Origin: an uncultured Treponema sp.
GTDB lineage: Bacteria; Spirochaetota; Spirochaetia; Treponematales; Treponemataceae
DNA length: 64,000 nucleotides
Assembly: GCA_938045195.1 (NCBI GenBank)
Contig: CALINC010000139.1
Span: forward strand, 1 to 64,000
Reading direction: 5' to 3'
The notes below the pieces were generated by a model, which made no database searches, was not told the DNA's origin, and saw only the letters and a list, made by a program, of their open reading frames with translations. Within the stretch, counting starts at the first letter, position 1, and the number at the start of each line of letters is the position of its first letter. Below are positions 17,930-27,236 of this stretch, piece after piece. A program made the position numbers and the translations under genes.

Positions 17930-18091
17930 TTATATAGTCTGCTTCATCGCCATTGAAATAAGTTTGTTCTGCAGTTGTTGCGGTTTTTTAAGCAAGTGTT
18001 GTAAATTTAAACTATACTTTTTACGGCGCAGTTTATCTTTTTCAGCATCGCTTACATCAGAGCTTTCCCTCAAATCGATAATAGCCGGCAA
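17930..18091 (-). pseudogene. Possible coding remnant between aroA and the SPFH gene
   Basis: On the minus strand a frame of 53 codons (TTG start at 18091) gives a protein-like, charged sequence with PAIIDLRESSDVSDAEKDKL near the start and a lysine-rich middle, ending in MAMKQTI. Codon usage resembles real genes more than the rest of this gap does. I do not recognise it. It may be the leftover of a deleted gene or chance. Confidence 0.25.
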
Positions 18092-18111
18092 TACCTCTTA
18101 CAATGTATATC

Positions 18112-18134
18112 CTGTTTTTGTAAAACAAAAACAG
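18112..18134. terminator. Hairpin just upstream of the SPFH promoter
   Basis: A perfect 9-bp inverted repeat (CTGTTTTTG/CAAAAACAG) with a 5-nt loop lies 8 bp before the -35 box at 18143. It is U-rich rather than GC-rich and could end transcription arriving from aroA. Confidence 0.4.
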
Positions 18135-18142
18135 AGTGCTTA

Positions 18143-18171
18143 TTGAAAAATACAGCATATTGTGCTATTAT
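18143..18171 (+). promoter_or_regulatory. Promoter placed for a leaderless SPFH transcript
   Basis: TTGAAA (18143-18148), a 17-bp spacer and TATTAT (18166-18171), then seven nucleotides (ATTCCCT) and the ATG at 18179. The TCCCTATG at the start is shared with the hemerythrin gene at 16038-16045. No Shine-Dalgarno sequence is present. Confidence 0.7.
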
Positions 18172-18178
18172 ATTCCCT

Positions 18179-19054
18179 ATGAAAAAATTCTTTATCTTAT
18201 TTTTTATTTTGATAATACTAGGCGGTACGGTATTTTTCTTCGGATGGATGCAGTTTGCAGTTCCTGCCGGAAATTATGGAGTAATGCTTTCAAAATCGGG
18301 CGGCTATTATTCTAAGCTTATTATGCCCGGTGAATTTATGTGGCGGTGGGAACGGCTTGTTCCGACAAATGCAAAGATTCTCGTTTTTAATTTAGCTCCG
18401 CAGGAAATAGAGTATAAAACTGAGGGCATTCTCCCTGCTTCCGAAAAGTTTAGTATCATAATGGAAAGAAAGATAGACTTTAACTGGAAATACGGCATAA
18501 GTGTTTCGGCTTCAATAAACCCGGCAAATCTCATTGATATTGTAAAAACCGGAAGTATAAAACTTCAAACTGATTTGGATTCGTATGTACGGGGAAAGGT
18601 TGAAGAAGCCGCTCAAAAATCGTCAAATGAATGTATTAACTATTTTATTCAAAATCCTGAAGAATATAAAAAGATACAATTTCAGCAAGGTACCTTTCAA
18701 GAAAAAATTGCAGAAAGCCTCAGGCAAAAGCTAGACACTGAAATTCTTGTAAATAGTATAAAACTTTCTTCAGATATTGTAATACCCGATTTAAATTTAT
18801 ATACGGCAATGCGGGAAGCATATATAAATTACGAAAAAAGTAAAAGTGAAATGCTTGCCGAATTGACAACTGCCGAGGGAAGAAAAAACGCCGTTCAAAA
18901 ATTCAGGATGGATGAAATGAAAAATTGGGGCGAGCTTTTAAAACAGTACCCTGAGTTGATTGACTTTTTAGCAGTTGCACGGAATGATGCTGCTGAAACC
19001 TTAAAGGCTTTGCGGGAGCTTCAAAGTAAAAACGAAACAAAACCGCAACAATAA
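18179..19054 (+). CDS. SPFH/band-7-like membrane protein
   Basis: A 291-residue protein with an N-terminal membrane anchor (about 3-25, rich in Phe, Leu and Ile), followed by an SPFH/prohibitin-like domain starting at FAVPAGNYGVMLSKSGGYY and a charged helical C-terminal part. SPFH proteins form membrane-associated oligomers that often scaffold or regulate proteases. No partner protease is adjacent. The upstream in-frame ATG at 18143 lies in the -35 box, so the start is at 18179. The uracil-DNA glycosylase follows after 16 nt. Confidence 0.7.
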   Translation: MKKFFILFFILIILGGTVFFFGWMQFAVPAGNYGVMLSKSGGYYSKLIMPGEFMWRWERLVPTNAKILVFNLAPQEIEYKTEGILPASEKFSIIMERKIDFNWKYGISVSASINPANLIDIVKTGSIKLQTDLDSYVRGKVEEAAQKSSNECINYFIQNPEEYKKIQFQQGTFQEKIAESLRQKLDTEILVNSIKLSSDIVIPDLNLYTAMREAYINYEKSKSEMLAELTTAEGRKNAVQKFRMDEMKNWGELLKQYPELIDFLAVARNDAAETLKALRELQSKNETKPQQ

Positions 19055-19070
19055 GAAACATACATATTTT

Positions 19071-19934
19071 ATGAATGCGGAAGAAAAGAAAACCTTATAT
19101 AAATTTTTCCTCACGGCTTCGGCTTATTTTTCCGGTTTTAAGCAGGAAGAAGCTGAACTTGATTTTTCCGATGATTGCCCCCTTGAACAAGTTATTCCGC
19201 AAGAGGTGCAAACTGATATGCAGCGTCAGCCGGAGCAGGGATGTCTGACTGCACAACTGCAAAAAGCCGAAACATTAAGTGTGCAAAACCGAATTCAAAA
19301 ATTGCAGGAAGTATATGCGCAGATTTCAGTGTGTAATGCCTGCCGCCTTTGCGAATGCCGAAAAAATGTTGTGCCGGGTGAAGGACCCGCTGAGCTTAGT
19401 AAAGCCGCCTTACAATCGGCTGAGTATGTAAAGGCATTTTGCGGTATTGACGTTATGGTAATAGGCGAGGGACCCGGAGCTGATGAAGATATGCAAGGAC
19501 GGCCCTTTGTGGGAAGAGCCGGGCAGCTGTTGGATAAAATGCTTGCGGCAATACAATTATTCCGTACAAAAAATTGCTACATCGCTAATGTTGTAAAATG
19601 CCGGCCGCCGAATAACCGCGACCCCCAGCCCGATGAAACCGCCGCATGCAGAAATTTTATCGATGCACAGATTGCCGCTATAAAACCCAAAGCGATTTTA
19701 ATAGTCGGACGTGTAGCTCTTCAAAATTTATTGCAAACAAGCGAGGGTATCGGCAAAATGCACGGGAAGTTTTTGGAGTATGCGGGTATTCCTCTCATGG
19801 CAACATATCATCCTAGTGCGTTACTTCGGGATATAAATTTAAAACGTCCTGCATGGGAAGACTTAAAACTATTCCGCGCGAAACTCGATGAACTAAAAGA
19901 ATTAAAGGCAGGCTTTAATGGCTCGATGGCTTAG
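19071..19934 (+). CDS. Type-4 uracil-DNA glycosylase
   Basis: A 287-residue family 4 uracil-DNA glycosylase with an iron-sulfur cluster, which removes uracil from DNA. The cluster cysteines are in CNACRLCECRKNVVPGEGP and, later, VVKCRPPNNRDP and ETAACRNF. The uracil-binding segment is VIGEGPGADEDMQGRPFVG, and the C-terminal motif is YHPSALLRD. The first ~85 residues are an extra acidic, low-conservation extension. Its end overlaps the start of priA by 17 bp, giving a DNA repair/replication restart pair. Confidence 0.9.
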   Translation: MNAEEKKTLYKFFLTASAYFSGFKQEEAELDFSDDCPLEQVIPQEVQTDMQRQPEQGCLTAQLQKAETLSVQNRIQKLQEVYAQISVCNACRLCECRKNVVPGEGPAELSKAALQSAEYVKAFCGIDVMVIGEGPGADEDMQGRPFVGRAGQLLDKMLAAIQLFRTKNCYIANVVKCRPPNNRDPQPDETAACRNFIDAQIAAIKPKAILIVGRVALQNLLQTSEGIGKMHGKFLEYAGIPLMATYHPSALLRDINLKRPAWEDLKLFRAKLDELKELKAGFNGSMA

Positions 19935-21891
19935 GTTAAGTTTTAACCTCCCCGTGTATCAAACTTTTACCTATAAAAATATTGAAGACGCAGGAGACTC
20001 GTTAATAGGAAAACGGGCTTCGGTAAAATTCGGTTCACGGAATTTAATCGGCTTTATTATAGGAGAATCCGATGAGCTTGACAAAGGTCTGCCCGTTTCG
20101 GAAGATAAAATAAAACCTGTAAGCCGCATTGTAGATAAGGTTCCGATTTTCGGTAAAGCGCAAATAGAACTTGCCGCATGGATTTCTAAATTTTATATTT
20201 GCAGTTTCGGGGAAGCTCTATCGGCAATTTTGCCGTCGGGCAAACGCGAGGCAAGTTTTGAAAATTTGCGTATAAATGAAGAAGAAAGGACGGCTTCTGC
20301 ATTGATGCTTTCGGAAGAACAAAAAAGCGCGGTAGATAAAATTGTCCAATCGCAAAAAAGTGATTTTTTTTATTTGTATGGGCTTACAGGTTCAGGTAAA
20401 ACCGAAGTATTTTTACAGGCTGCCGAAGCCGTTATTAAACAGGGCAAAACGGTAATCTATCTTGTGCCTGAAATCGGCTTAACACATCAGGTGATACAAG
20501 CTGCCGTAACCCGCTTCGGCGGCAAGGCGGCTGTTTTACATTCCGGGCTTACCGGCAGTGAACGGCTGAACCAGTGGATGCGGATAAAACGCGGTGAGGC
20601 ACTTATGGTAGTAGGGGCGAGGAGTGCCGTTTTTGCGCCGGCAGAAAAAATAGGCCTTATTATCATTGATGAAGAACATGACAGTTCCTACAAGTCGGGG
20701 TCGGCTCCTAGGTATCATGCAAGGCAAACAGCAATGTATTTATCGTTAAAACATTCCTGCCCTCTTGTAATGGGTTCCGCTACTCCATCCCTTGAGGCAT
20801 GGAATATGATTAAAACCGGTACAATTAAAAGCCTCGCATTAACAAAACGGCTTGCAGGAGGCAGTCTGCCCCAAATTCAAATTGAAAATCTTGCAGGTAC
20901 GAGGGGGGCATTGACGGCGCACTTAATAGAAGAAATACGAAAAACGAAAAACTTAAATAGGCAGACAATTCTTTTTTTAAACAGGCGCGGTTTTTCGCAT
21001 TTATTTAAATGCAGAACCTGCGGTTATGAAATGCTGTGTAAAAACTGCTCTGTGCCGATGACGTTTCATAAAAAAGAGGGGGTTATGAAATGTCATTATT
21101 GCGGAATGCAAGCACCTCCTCCTAATGCATGTCCTGAATGTAAGTCGTTGGATATAGGCTATGCAGGCTTCGGTACGGAATTTATTGAAGAAGAAGTGCG
21201 CCGCACATTCCCCGATTGCAGTATTGCCCGTCTTGATACCGACTCGGTTGCAAACGCGAAAAATCTTGAAAGCATATTAACAGACTTCCGTGCGGGAAAA
21301 ATAGACATTCTTTTAGGGACACAGATGATTGCCAAAGGATTAAATTTTCCGAAAGTGCGGCTTGTCGGCATTGTTATGGCGGATACGGGGCTTCAAATGC
21401 CTGACTTCCGCGCTGCGGAACGGGGCTTTTCGCTGATTACGCAGGCGGCAGGGCGAGCCGGAAGATATAGCGGCGACGGGTTGGTAATTATCCAAACCTT
21501 ACGCCCGGAGCATCCGTCTATTGTTTGCGCAAAAAATAATGACGGAGCGGCTTTTTATGAGTATGAACTTACCCAGAGAAAACTCTTGGATTTTCCGCCT
21601 TTTAAGCGTCTTATACGGCTTGTTTTTAGAAGCAAGGATTTAAAAAAAGCCGAGCTCGCTGCCGATGGAGCCGCTGCTATTTTAAAAAAACTTATCCCTG
21701 TCGGTGCGGAAATTATGGGTCCGTCAGAGTGTATACTTTCGATGATTTCGGGGAATTACAGGCTTCAAATTATTTTGCGCTCGGATAATTTTCCGTTGAT
21801 TCGGGAAGCCGCCGAAAAATTTATAAGAGAATATAAGTCGCTTTCGGGTATTTATATTGAAATCGATTGTGATCCGGTGAGTATGATGTAG
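19918..21891 (+). CDS. priA: Primosomal replication restart helicase PriA
   Basis: A 657-residue superfamily 2 DNA helicase that restarts stalled forks. After the N-terminal DNA-binding domain come Walker A GLTGSGKTEVFLQAAE (about 157-172) and the DEAH-like box IIIDEEHDSSYKSG. Eight cysteines in CRTCGYEMLCKNC and CHYCG...CPECK bind zinc. Helicase motifs QMIAKGLNFPKV and QAAGRAGR follow. Length is near the lower end for PriA. The start lies within the uracil-DNA glycosylase gene. Confidence 0.95.
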   Translation: MARWLRLSFNLPVYQTFTYKNIEDAGDSLIGKRASVKFGSRNLIGFIIGESDELDKGLPVSEDKIKPVSRIVDKVPIFGKAQIELAAWISKFYICSFGEALSAILPSGKREASFENLRINEEERTASALMLSEEQKSAVDKIVQSQKSDFFYLYGLTGSGKTEVFLQAAEAVIKQGKTVIYLVPEIGLTHQVIQAAVTRFGGKAAVLHSGLTGSERLNQWMRIKRGEALMVVGARSAVFAPAEKIGLIIIDEEHDSSYKSGSAPRYHARQTAMYLSLKHSCPLVMGSATPSLEAWNMIKTGTIKSLALTKRLAGGSLPQIQIENLAGTRGALTAHLIEEIRKTKNLNRQTILFLNRRGFSHLFKCRTCGYEMLCKNCSVPMTFHKKEGVMKCHYCGMQAPPPNACPECKSLDIGYAGFGTEFIEEEVRRTFPDCSIARLDTDSVANAKNLESILTDFRAGKIDILLGTQMIAKGLNFPKVRLVGIVMADTGLQMPDFRAAERGFSLITQAAGRAGRYSGDGLVIIQTLRPEHPSIVCAKNNDGAAFYEYELTQRKLLDFPPFKRLIRLVFRSKDLKKAELAADGAAAILKKLIPVGAEIMGPSECILSMISGNYRLQIILRSDNFPLIREAAEKFIREYKSLSGIYIEIDCDPVSMM

Positions 21892-21920
21892 AAGAGATGC
21901 TGCGTTAGGGATTGGAGGGG

Positions 21921-22050
21921 TGCCGAATTGTTTTTTCAAAAACAATTCGGCAGTACATTTTTGCACACTATCTGTGTGCAAAAATACCGCAGGCGGAAAG
22001 CCGGAGCCCCGCAAAGCCCGACGGTTTGTTTTCGGGAAGAAAACAAACCG
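21921..22050. repeat. Cluster of three perfect hairpins between convergent genes
   Basis: Three inverted repeats in a row: 21921-21935/21938-21952 (15-bp arms, 2-nt loop), 21957-21968/21974-21985 (12-bp arms, 5-nt loop) and 22022-22033/22039-22050 (12-bp arms, 5-nt loop). The stems have unrelated sequences. The cluster lies between the ends of priA and the antiporter gene, where it may stop transcription from both sides. It has the same design as the cluster at 6-110. Confidence 0.65.
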
Positions 22051-22063
22051 GAACGCCCGAATT

Positions 22064-23548
22064 TTATTTTTTAGAATACTTTTTTAATGTTACGGCAGGT
22101 TCTGAGGGAATACCGAACTTCGGAAATATTTTGTCAAAACCAAAAAGCGTAAACAAAAGAATTGTTATGACGGCAATGTGAGCCATAAAATTGTAGCGGA
22201 TGATTTGCGTTTGAGTAAATTGGGCTAGAGGGTAAACCGTGCCGGCAATGCCTGCAAAAAAACTTAAGTATACGTGCCAAGGAATTAATTGCGAGCCGAA
22301 AATTCCCAAGGCGGAAGAAAAGGTTGCATTGCGTAAGCGGAGAAGATACATGGCATTTTCGCTGCCTTCGACGTTTTCATTGGTGATGTCTTTTATGATA
22401 GGTCCGACCGTAACGATTTGAGCCATTTCATCAGCGAGGGCGGCATTTCCTAAAAGCGAAATAATACCGTTCCAAAACATAAGTTGGCGGACATTACGCG
22501 AAAGTTTAACGGCAAGATTTGACAGCGGCCTAAAAGCGTCCATTTTTGCCATTATACCGCCGAAAGCCGCAACCCACATCATCATGATGATAACCCATGA
22601 ACCGGCACCTACAAAGCCGTTGTAAATTATCTCGAAATATGAAATAAGCCCCGATACGGTTCCGGCAAATCGCCCTAAGATAAAGCAGGAGACAATTCCG
22701 GCGCCGAGACAAAGCAGGGTAGAAAAGCCTTTTAGCGCAATGCCTATGACGAGAATTAGGGGGATAACCATATAAACGGGCACTCCGTTTTGGACTTGAT
22801 GCAAGAGGTCAACGGCTACGGGTTTTTCTTCTTGCAGTTTTGTCCAGACTTCGGCAGGGATTGCTTCGATAGCTTTGGCTGGAGAAACAAAATCGCCGGG
22901 CAGGTTTAGACCTGCGATGAAAAATGTTATGCAGGCAAGGACGAGACAGAATATAGACCAAAGCCCTTGGTTTTTCATTCTGTCGGTTACTTCGACATTG
23001 TGAATGCCTGAGCTTACCACTGTAGTATCTGAAATCAAACCGAGATTATCGCCGAAGCAGGAACCGCCTGCAATAGCTGCCAGACTTAAAACCATATTTC
23101 CGCTGAGAATGTGCGTCATCCATAAGAAAATGGGGGCGCAGGCAGCAAATGTTCCCCATGAGGTTCCGGTTGCAACCGATAAAACGGAGGAAACCAAAAA
23201 AGCCGCAACTGCAACTGTTTTTGCCGAAATGCCTATTTTTAAACTGAGTGTAATTATTGATGCCCCTACTCCTGTGGACATAAAGGCATCAGCCATTGCA
23301 TAGGCAAACATTAAAATAAAAAACACTAGCTGCATTTCTTTTACATTATCAATTGCCGAATTCAAAATATCGTTAAATTTGATTTTGTCGGTAATCATCG
23401 CAACAACTACGGCATATAAAACCGCAATCGGAGCGATAATTAAAATATCCAGTTTAAATCCGAATAATAGCGAAAGAGATTCAATATTTGAAATCATCAT
23501 TAAACCTGCAAGTAATAATACAGGTGTCAACTTAAAAAAAGAGCGCAT
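22064..23548 (-). CDS. NhaC-type Na+/H+ antiporter family protein
   Basis: A 494-residue polytopic inner-membrane protein with about 11-12 hydrophobic segments. SVLSVATGTSWGTFAACAPI and GGSCFGDNLGLISDTTVVSS are hallmark segments of the NhaC/malate-Na+:lactate-H+ antiporter family. It probably exchanges sodium or an organic acid for protons, and the exact substrate is not decidable. AGGGG lies before the ATG. It starts 22 nt after the ABC permease gene and is probably the last gene of that minus-strand operon. Confidence 0.85.
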   Translation of the reverse strand: MRSFFKLTPVLLLAGLMMISNIESLSLLFGFKLDILIIAPIAVLYAVVVAMITDKIKFNDILNSAIDNVKEMQLVFFILMFAYAMADAFMSTGVGASIITLSLKIGISAKTVAVAAFLVSSVLSVATGTSWGTFAACAPIFLWMTHILSGNMVLSLAAIAGGSCFGDNLGLISDTTVVSSGIHNVEVTDRMKNQGLWSIFCLVLACITFFIAGLNLPGDFVSPAKAIEAIPAEVWTKLQEEKPVAVDLLHQVQNGVPVYMVIPLILVIGIALKGFSTLLCLGAGIVSCFILGRFAGTVSGLISYFEIIYNGFVGAGSWVIIMMMWVAAFGGIMAKMDAFRPLSNLAVKLSRNVRQLMFWNGIISLLGNAALADEMAQIVTVGPIIKDITNENVEGSENAMYLLRLRNATFSSALGIFGSQLIPWHVYLSFFAGIAGTVYPLAQFTQTQIIRYNFMAHIAVITILLFTLFGFDKIFPKFGIPSEPAVTLKKYSKK

Positions 23549-23570
23549 ATATACCCCTAAATTTTACTTG

Positions 23571-25274
23571 TTACAGCTCAATTGCTGCCATCTTTTTTTC
23601 CGCATAAATCCCGTAAGGTTTTATGAGAACGGCAAATATTGCACCCGGAATAAAGACAAAATAGATTAGTAAAACCCACGTATAGGCATTGATTGCGAAA
23701 AATAGGACAAGAGATGAAAGCCCTAAAATTATAAAATTAAAAAGCATAACAAAAAGCACGTTTGTATTTTGTTTCATTGCCGCTACGGGATTATCCCAGT
23801 GTAATTTAGGATGAGCCGTATCAACAAAAAGTGCCAGCAAATTGAGTACGCCTGAAAATACCAGTGCCGTTAAAGATGCAAAGATAATATTTATAAGACT
23901 GAATTTAAAAATAAATGCAATAAAACCAACTCCTATTATTACTGCAAATAATGCAAAAATCATTGAATGAATTAATTTCGCATACATATACATTTGAATA
24001 TCTATCGGGAGGCTTTTTACTACGGGAATAAATTTTGCATCGCGTGAAAGAGCCGTATCGGCGATATTACTCATAGAACCCAAAACACCTGCAATGAGAC
24101 CGGCAATAACAAAGCCCGCATTTCCGTTCATAAAATCCAATACTACAGGCGGTATGGAATCGAAATTGCCGTTTTTTGCAATAAAAATTACAATGAATAA
24201 AATCGGTAAGAAAATTATTGTAAAAGGTCCGTTTAATAAGTAAATAGGTGTCCGGTTCATCATAACGAATTCTCTTTTTACATATGCTGCTAACGGAGGA
24301 AGCGTTTTTATATTTTTTTTGATATAGCCTGAAACTTCTTTTGAATCAAGTTTTTTTATTTTCTTTTCGCCGAAACCGATTAAACTATCGCAGTACATTT
24401 TGGACATAAAGAATATAATAAGAACAGGTAAGGCGGTGCATACGGCAATAAGGAGAATAAGATATAAAACCGTAATTATTGAATTCGGTTCCGTTAAGAT
24501 TTTGCCCACAAGGTGTACCGGCGGATAATAGACACCGTATTGTGCAAATCCTGTTGCTCCCGAAGCTATTTTTTCCGTAAGAGCGTCAAATCCTTCATTA
24601 TTGGGCATAGACTGAATAAAATAGTTAAATGCAAGCGAAAGTATAATTCCTATTGCGGAGCTTATCCCCATAATTACGTTTTTGTTTTTAAAAAAACGAG
24701 TAAAGCGCATTAACAAGATATTGAAAAAATAACAGAAAGCAATTACCGGGAGCGGAATTACAACGGCACAAAGAACGCCCCAAATATAAAATAAAAAATG
24801 GGGGTTTTCATTTATACCGAAAATAACCATTAATACGCCGAAGAAGGCAAGAGATGCCAAGATGCTGTTTATAGTGTTTGCCGTAAATTTGGCTGAAAAT
24901 AAAGTACGGTGCTTTATCGGCATAGATAAAAATTGCTCTTCGATTTCTCCGATATAATATGTTGAAGCCGTAACTAAAAAACCGAAAAAAAGCGAGATAA
25001 CCGATACAAGTGCCGCCGATAGTTCGAATAAAAGTTTGAGATTATGAGCTTCTTTTGCGTAAGCATATAATCCGTATGCATACATACCGAAAAAAAACAA
25101 AAATTCGGCAAAGATTATGACAAACAGAAAAACAATACCGATTATTTTTGCCTTGGAATTTTTTGTTATGGTTTCTCCATTTTTCTTTTTTTGCTTTTGT
25201 ATTTGAGCTTTTAGGTTCTTTAAACTGAAAACCGATGCCAAATATATTTTAACGAGTTTAAAAAAAACTTTCAT
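23571..25274 (-). CDS. ABC exporter permease
   Basis: A 567-residue membrane protein with about ten hydrophobic segments. The topology and the YYIGEIEEQFLSMPIKHRTLF segment near the N-terminus suggest the ABC_tran_2-like putative exporter permeases found next to an ATPase. It lies 14 nt downstream of the ATPase gene at 25289-26065, which supports a two-component exporter. The substrate is unknown. Confidence 0.8.
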   Translation of the reverse strand: MKVFFKLVKIYLASVFSLKNLKAQIQKQKKKNGETITKNSKAKIIGIVFLFVIIFAEFLFFFGMYAYGLYAYAKEAHNLKLLFELSAALVSVISLFFGFLVTASTYYIGEIEEQFLSMPIKHRTLFSAKFTANTINSILASLAFFGVLMVIFGINENPHFLFYIWGVLCAVVIPLPVIAFCYFFNILLMRFTRFFKNKNVIMGISSAIGIILSLAFNYFIQSMPNNEGFDALTEKIASGATGFAQYGVYYPPVHLVGKILTEPNSIITVLYLILLIAVCTALPVLIIFFMSKMYCDSLIGFGEKKIKKLDSKEVSGYIKKNIKTLPPLAAYVKREFVMMNRTPIYLLNGPFTIIFLPILFIVIFIAKNGNFDSIPPVVLDFMNGNAGFVIAGLIAGVLGSMSNIADTALSRDAKFIPVVKSLPIDIQMYMYAKLIHSMIFALFAVIIGVGFIAFIFKFSLINIIFASLTALVFSGVLNLLALFVDTAHPKLHWDNPVAAMKQNTNVLFVMLFNFIILGLSSLVLFFAINAYTWVLLIYFVFIPGAIFAVLIKPYGIYAEKKMAAIEL

Positions 25275-25288
25275 CTAAAACCTGCCTG

Positions 25289-26065
25289 TTAATTTTGGAT
25301 AAAAGAAGTGTTTTCCGCCTTATCTTCAAAGCCTGAAGAAACCGCATCGGTAAGCTCCAAAAACAACTGTTCCAAAGAGCCGTTTTCACCGCGTTTTTGG
25401 CGTAAATCTTGCAGCGAACCTTCAAACATAATTTTACCGCTGTTTATAATTGCCAGTCTGTCGCAGAGTTTTTCGGCAACTTCCATAACATGTGTCGAAA
25501 AGAAAACGACTTTGCCGGCATTGGCGCGTTTGCGCATAACCTCTTTTAGTTGAAATGCCGATTTGGGGTCAAGCCCTACCATAGGTTCGTCCAATATCCA
25601 AACTTCCGGGTCGGGAATTAGACTTGCCGTAACCAAAAGTTTTTGCTTCATACCATGAGAAAAACTTCCGATACTTCCGTTTAAAGCGTCTTTAATACCG
25701 AACATTTCGGTATATTCTGCAACCCGCTCTTGCCGTGTGTCATTGGGGACTTCGTAAACATCTCCTATAAAATTGAGATATTCTGCGGCTTTTAGTTGTG
25801 AAAAGAGTTCGGGGTTATCTGTTACATAACCTATTTTTCGTTTTGCTTCTATAGGATTTTCAGCGATATCGGTTCCCGATACAATTATTTTCCCTGCATT
25901 CGGATTTAAAACTCCGGTAATCATTTTTATGGTCGTAGTTTTTCCTGCGCCGTTCGGTCCTAAAAAACCGAAAATCTCTCCGTTCTTAACTGTTACAGAA
26001 ATATTATCAACGGCTTTGACCTTTGAATTTCCGTACGTTTTTGAAACATTGCAAATTTCAATCAT
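25289..26065 (-). CDS. ABC transporter ATP-binding protein
   Basis: A 258-residue nucleotide-binding subunit: Walker A GPNGAGKTTT (about 35-44), Q-loop VTDNPELF, signature GSFSHGMKQK, Walker B VWILDEPMVGLDP and the switch His in VFFSTHVME. It pairs with the permease gene immediately downstream. AAGAGG lies before the ATG. A TTGACT with AT-rich -10 candidates is upstream on the minus strand (about 26085-26112). Confidence 0.92.
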   Translation of the reverse strand: MIEICNVSKTYGNSKVKAVDNISVTVKNGEIFGFLGPNGAGKTTTIKMITGVLNPNAGKIIVSGTDIAENPIEAKRKIGYVTDNPELFSQLKAAEYLNFIGDVYEVPNDTRQERVAEYTEMFGIKDALNGSIGSFSHGMKQKLLVTASLIPDPEVWILDEPMVGLDPKSAFQLKEVMRKRANAGKVVFFSTHVMEVAEKLCDRLAIINSGKIMFEGSLQDLRQKRGENGSLEQLFLELTDAVSSGFEDKAENTSFIQN

Positions 26066-26258
26066 TATAACCTCTTGAAAAAGTATTATAATTATAAGCT
26101 CAAAAAAGTCAACTATTCACGTGCGGAGTGCGGAGGATACGGGAATCAATTTTTACGTAGAGTTGCAAAAGTGCGGAAATTCATCAATCCTCGAAAATCG
26201 GTTTCTCTATAAAATTTCGTAATAGGGAACATCCGCTATCTATATAGAAATTCCTATA

Positions 26259-26287
26259 TTGTAATTTTATTTTTTTTTGGATATAAT
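26259..26287 (+). promoter_or_regulatory. Promoter of the YitT-family gene
   Basis: TTGTAA (26259-26264), a 17-bp spacer made mostly of T residues, and TATAAT (26282-26287). The transcription start would fall in a small palindrome-like CAGGCACCTG (26288-26297). The ~90-nt leader contains a hairpin with 6-bp arms (CGGTAC/GTACCG, 26341-26356) before the GAGG ribosome-binding site. The rest of the 26066-26383 gap shows nothing else I can name. Confidence 0.65.
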
Positions 26288-26383
26288 CAGGCACCTGAAA
26301 TATGCGTTTTTTAGAGTTTCCCAAAGCTGTTTTGCTTTTGCGGTACAGGGGTACCGTATTAAATAATTTTTGAGGATAAATAT

Positions 26384-27229
26384 ATGAAAGACAAATTAAT
26401 AAGATATCTTTACATTAGTATTGGAGTGTTAATGATTGCGGCAAGCATTCATTTTTTCTTGCTGCCGTCAAAATTTTCTTTGGGCGGAGCCACAGGAATG
26501 GCTTTAGTTCTTTCAAATTATATTCCGCTTTCGACCGGTGCTTTATTGGTTGCGGTAAATATTGTTTTATTTGCTTTAGGTTTTTTGATCATCGGAAATA
26601 AATTCGGTGTTAAAACGGTTTGTTCCAGTTTGGGACTTTCAGGTGTTGTTTGGCTTTTGGAAATTTTTGTACCCATTCAAACACCGATAGTAAATGATAC
26701 TTTTTTACAGCTTGTCATTGCAGTGCTTTTATACGGAGTCGGTGTGGGGCTTGTTTTAAATCAATATGCGTCAACAGGCGGAAGCGATATTGCCGCGATG
26801 ATTTTGCAAAAGTATATCGGTTTGGATTTAGGAAAGGGCTGCCTTCTTACCGATTTTGTCATTACCCTTTTTGCAGGTTTTGCTTATGGAAAAGAAATTG
26901 CCTTATTCTCACTTGTCGGTGTTATTATAAACGGAATTGTTATAGACTCAACGATAGATGGAATGAATATAAGTAAATATTGCGTTATCAATACGAATAA
27001 ACCCGAAGAACTTTGCAGTTTTATACTAGAGATTGGGCGTTCGGCAAATGTTTACAAAGCTGCCGGTGCCTATACAAAAACAGAACACTCTGTTATTCAA
27101 ACCGTAATGTCGCGCCGAGATTTTGTAAAATTAAAAAATTATTTGGGTGAACATGACCCGAAAGCTTTTATGGTTGTAACAAACGCTCACTCGGTTTTCG
27201 GCTGGCATTGGCGAAGAATCGGTGAGTAA
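26384..27229 (+). CDS. YitT family membrane protein
   Basis: A 281-residue protein with five or six membrane segments over residues 1-190, followed by a cytoplasmic DUF2179-type domain (about 195-281). ASIHFFLLPSKFSLGGATG and the STGGSDIAAMIL loop are typical of the YitT (DUF161) family. The molecular function of the family is not established, and the similarity in fold to small transporters is an inference. OppC follows after only 7 nt. Confidence 0.85.
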   Translation: MKDKLIRYLYISIGVLMIAASIHFFLLPSKFSLGGATGMALVLSNYIPLSTGALLVAVNIVLFALGFLIIGNKFGVKTVCSSLGLSGVVWLLEIFVPIQTPIVNDTFLQLVIAVLLYGVGVGLVLNQYASTGGSDIAAMILQKYIGLDLGKGCLLTDFVITLFAGFAYGKEIALFSLVGVIINGIVIDSTIDGMNISKYCVINTNKPEELCSFILEIGRSANVYKAAGAYTKTEHSVIQTVMSRRDFVKLKNYLGEHDPKAFMVVTNAHSVFGWHWRRIGE

Positions 27230-27236
27230 ATGAATA

